From Flavobacteriaceae bacterium (GTDB lineage: Bacteria; Bacteroidota; Bacteroidia; Flavobacteriales; Flavobacteriaceae): a stretch of 64,000 nucleotides of DNA. The stretch covers positions 22,325 through 86,324 of the forward strand of contig JABDIV010000025.1 in the NCBI GenBank assembly GCA_013003555.1, written 5' to 3'. This document shows positions 61,535 to 64,000 of the stretch, piece after piece. The notes below the pieces were generated by a model that had not been told where the DNA came from, searched no databases, and saw nothing but the letters and a program-made list of their open reading frames with translations. Numbering within the stretch: the stretch's first letter is position 1; every line of letters begins with the position of its first letter. The translations under genes were made by a program, and so were the position numbers.

Positions 61535-64000
61535 ATGCCAAGCTTTATACAGGATGTCCTTACGTATTTAAATGAAAACAAAGACGACTTAAGTCGTTTA
61601 ACATTTGTTCTTCCGAGTAAGCGTGCCGGGGTTTTTCTTTTAAAGGAATTATCCCCCTTCTTTGCAAAGTCACATTTTGCCCCTGAAATATTTAGTGTTG
61701 AGGAGTTCATTGAAGAACTTGCACAGCTAAAATCAATTTCCAATACTGAAATAATATTCCATTTTTATCAGGTTTATAAATCGATTGATAACGTTCAAGA
61801 TCATGATTCATTCCACGACTTCTTAAGTTGGGCCCGAATACTCCTTCATGATTTTAATGAGATAGATCGCTATTTAGTAGATCCCGATGCTATTTTCGGG
61901 TACCTAGAGGCTGTTAAAGACTTAAATCATTGGTCTATGATGAGAGACCAAACAGGATTGGTGAAAAACTACATGAGGTTCTGGAAATCTTTTAAACCCC
62001 TTTATAAATCACTAAGTGAATCATTGATCGAAAATGGATTCGGGTACCAAGGACTTCTCTACAGAGAGGCTGTAAATAACCTTGAAACTTACATTGAACA
62101 GCATAGCAATCGTCACCACATCTTTATGGGATTTAATGCGCTGAACACAGCCGAATCGACAATTATTCAAGAGCTTGTCCAAAATGACCTGGCCACTACG
62201 TTTTGGGATATCGATGATTGGTTCTTAGATCATAATACACATAGTGCTGGTTACTTTATCAGACAGTACAGAAAGCGTTGGCGCTATTTTGAAGGTTCTC
62301 CCTTTTATTGGAGCCACGATCATTACAGATCCAAAAAAGCTATTCATGTTATCGGAACCACCAAAAATATCGGCCAGGCAAAACATGTAGGAGATCTTAT
62401 TTCCAAAGAACTGAAGCAACAGAGGGACATCAAAAAAACTGCTGTTATTCTCGGAGATGAGACAATGCTTATTCCTGTTCTTACGGCTATGCCTCTTGAC
62501 CTTCAGGCGTTAAACGTGACCATGGGATTAACCTTAAAGCAAATTCCATTAGCCAATCTATTTGAGTCCTGGTTTTCCCTACATTTAAAAAAATCTTCTC
62601 AACTCTATTATAGAGATGTTCTAGAATTAGTCTCCCATAGCACCATTAGAAGTTTGTATATGCGGCATGATCGCAATGAGGCCGATCAATTGATTAAAAC
62701 CATAAAGGATAAAAATCTCACGTTTATCGGGCTTCAACAGCTCATTGATCTGGCGCCGGCTAATGCACATTTAACGGCTTTAATATTTGAATCCTGGGAA
62801 AATAATCCCGAAAAGGCCATTGACAATATCCTGGATTTAATTCATATGATCAAGTCATTTTATGACGAAGACAAAGAGCATAACAAATTACCTTTAGAAT
62901 TCCTCTATAGATTTTATCAGCTCTTTAATAGCATTAAAATCCTCATGAAAGATTTTCCGTTTATCGATTCAGTCAAAGCATTACAAAGCCTGTATCGTGA
63001 TCAGTTGAACAAAGAAGCTCTTAATTTTCAGGGAGAACCATTGCAGGGTCTACAGATCATGGGAATGCTTGAATCAAGAACACTCGATTTTGAAACCGTC
63101 ATAATTACTTCCGTTAATGAAGGTATATTGCCTTCAGGACAGTCTGCACAATCCTTTATTCCTTATGATTTAAAAAAAGAATATGGCCTTCCTACTTCGC
63201 GTGAAAAAGATGCAGTCTATGCGTATCATTTTTACCGATTGATTCAACGCGCGAAAACGGTTTACCTTTTATATAACACCGAGCCAGATGTTTTAAATGG
63301 CGGTGAGATGAGCCGGTTTATTACGCAATTAGAGGTGGATGGTTTTCATGATGTCAGGCACGAGATCATTCAACCCAAATTACCTCAACTGTTTGAACAT
63401 GAAAAATTGGTTAAAAAAGGCCCTGAAATCATTTCTAAGATCAAGTCCTTGTATGAATATGGAATTTCACCATCGGCCTTGTTGCAATATGTTAGGAATC
63501 CCATAGATTTTTATGCTAAATATATCGTCGGAATAGAAGAAGCCGAACAAGTTGAAGAGATTGTTGCTGCCAATACCCTGGGAACGGTCATTCATGAAAC
63601 GCTTCGTGAACTATATAAGCCCTTTTTGGATAAGGTTTTAACGATAAAGGGTCTTGAGGATGCTAAAATAAAATCGTCTAAATTGATCTTACACCAATTT
63701 AAAACATATTACAAAGAAGGCGATTTGAAGCGAGGGAAGAACTTGATTATCCTTGAAATCGCGAAGCAATATGTTTCGAAGTTAATCGATCAAGACAAGT
63801 TGAGTATTGAGGCGGGTAATAAAATTAAACTCCTCGGTGTCGAGAAATCTATAAAATGCTCCGTCAGGATTAAAGGTGTTCCTTTTAAAATTAATTTAAA
63901 GGGCCAAATCGATCGAATCGATGATTTTAACGGAACGACTCGTGTAATCGATTATAAAACCGGACAAGTGTCCTCAGATCAGGTCGAAATTGTGGAATGG
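61535..64000 (+). CDS. PD-(D/E)XK nuclease superfamily, AddB-like; 3' truncated by window end (absent from ORF track)
   Basis: My translation from ATG 61535: MPSFIQDVLTYLNENKDDLSRLTFVLPSKRAGVFLLKEL...; C-terminal ...TRVIDYKTGQVSSDQ at window end. Confidence 0.9.
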   Translation, partial: MPSFIQDVLTYLNENKDDLSRLTFVLPSKRAGVFLLKELSPFFAKSHFAPEIFSVEEFIEELAQLKSISNTEIIFHFYQVYKSIDNVQDHDSFHDFLSWARILLHDFNEIDRYLVDPDAIFGYLEAVKDLNHWSMMRDQTGLVKNYMRFWKSFKPLYKSLSESLIENGFGYQGLLYREAVNNLETYIEQHSNRHHIFMGFNALNTAESTIIQELVQNDLATTFWDIDDWFLDHNTHSAGYFIRQYRKRWRYFEGSPFYWSHDHYRSKKAIHVIGTTKNIGQAKHVGDLISKELKQQRDIKKTAVILGDETMLIPVLTAMPLDLQALNVTMGLTLKQIPLANLFESWFSLHLKKSSQLYYRDVLELVSHSTIRSLYMRHDRNEADQLIKTIKDKNLTFIGLQQLIDLAPANAHLTALIFESWENNPEKAIDNILDLIHMIKSFYDEDKEHNKLPLEFLYRFYQLFNSIKILMKDFPFIDSVKALQSLYRDQLNKEALNFQGEPLQGLQIMGMLESRTLDFETVIITSVNEGILPSGQSAQSFIPYDLKKEYGLPTSREKDAVYAYHFYRLIQRAKTVYLLYNTEPDVLNGGEMSRFITQLEVDGFHDVRHEIIQPKLPQLFEHEKLVKKGPEIISKIKSLYEYGISPSALLQYVRNPIDFYAKYIVGIEEAEQVEEIVAANTLGTVIHETLRELYKPFLDKVLTIKGLEDAKIKSSKLILHQFKTYYKEGDLKRGKNLIILEIAKQYVSKLIDQDKLSIEAGNKIKLLGVEKSIKCSVRIKGVPFKINLKGQIDRIDDFNGTTRVIDYKTGQVSSDQVEIVEW

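Noticed and set aside
1-64000. CRISPR arrays, IS elements, prophage or tRNA genes
   Set aside because: No regularly spaced direct repeats, transposase/integrase/phage proteins or tRNA-like cloverleaf sequences were recognised; gene content looks chromosomal core

Overview
The window is a chromosomal segment of a Bacteroidetes genome, almost certainly Flavobacteriaceae (family content plus recurrent TAnnTTTG -7 promoter boxes). It is mostly housekeeping: metB-like, gmk/nadD, gpsA, pheS, acpP/fabF/rnc/pyk, dinB, sodB, kbl and an AddAB-like helicase/nuclease pair. It also holds a complete Bat/MoxR aerotolerance cluster, a SulP + carbonic anhydrase pair, a DUF1800/DUF1501 pair and an AraC/TonB-receptor/HmuY-like locus. 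I see no CRISPR array, rRNA, tRNA, IS element or prophage. The most interesting part is non-coding. Between the PurF-like gene and sodB there are two tandem copies of a ~75-nt element (54522-54597 and 54759-54833), each with a promoter-like box at the same distance and an intrinsic terminator. The first 46 nt differ at one position, while the unconstrained flanks have diverged. This looks like a duplicated, undescribed small RNA. Its conserved segments are complementary to the 5' UTRs of two neighbouring lipoprotein genes in this window (13 nt perfect; 16 nt with two G.U pairs). Other signals: AraC-type operator repeats (TAGCGRTATT, 21 bp apart) next to an apparently leaderless TonB receptor gene, and a terminator-like hairpin inside the start of the rnc coding sequence. 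All function calls come from reading protein and DNA sequence only; no searches or folding programs were run.
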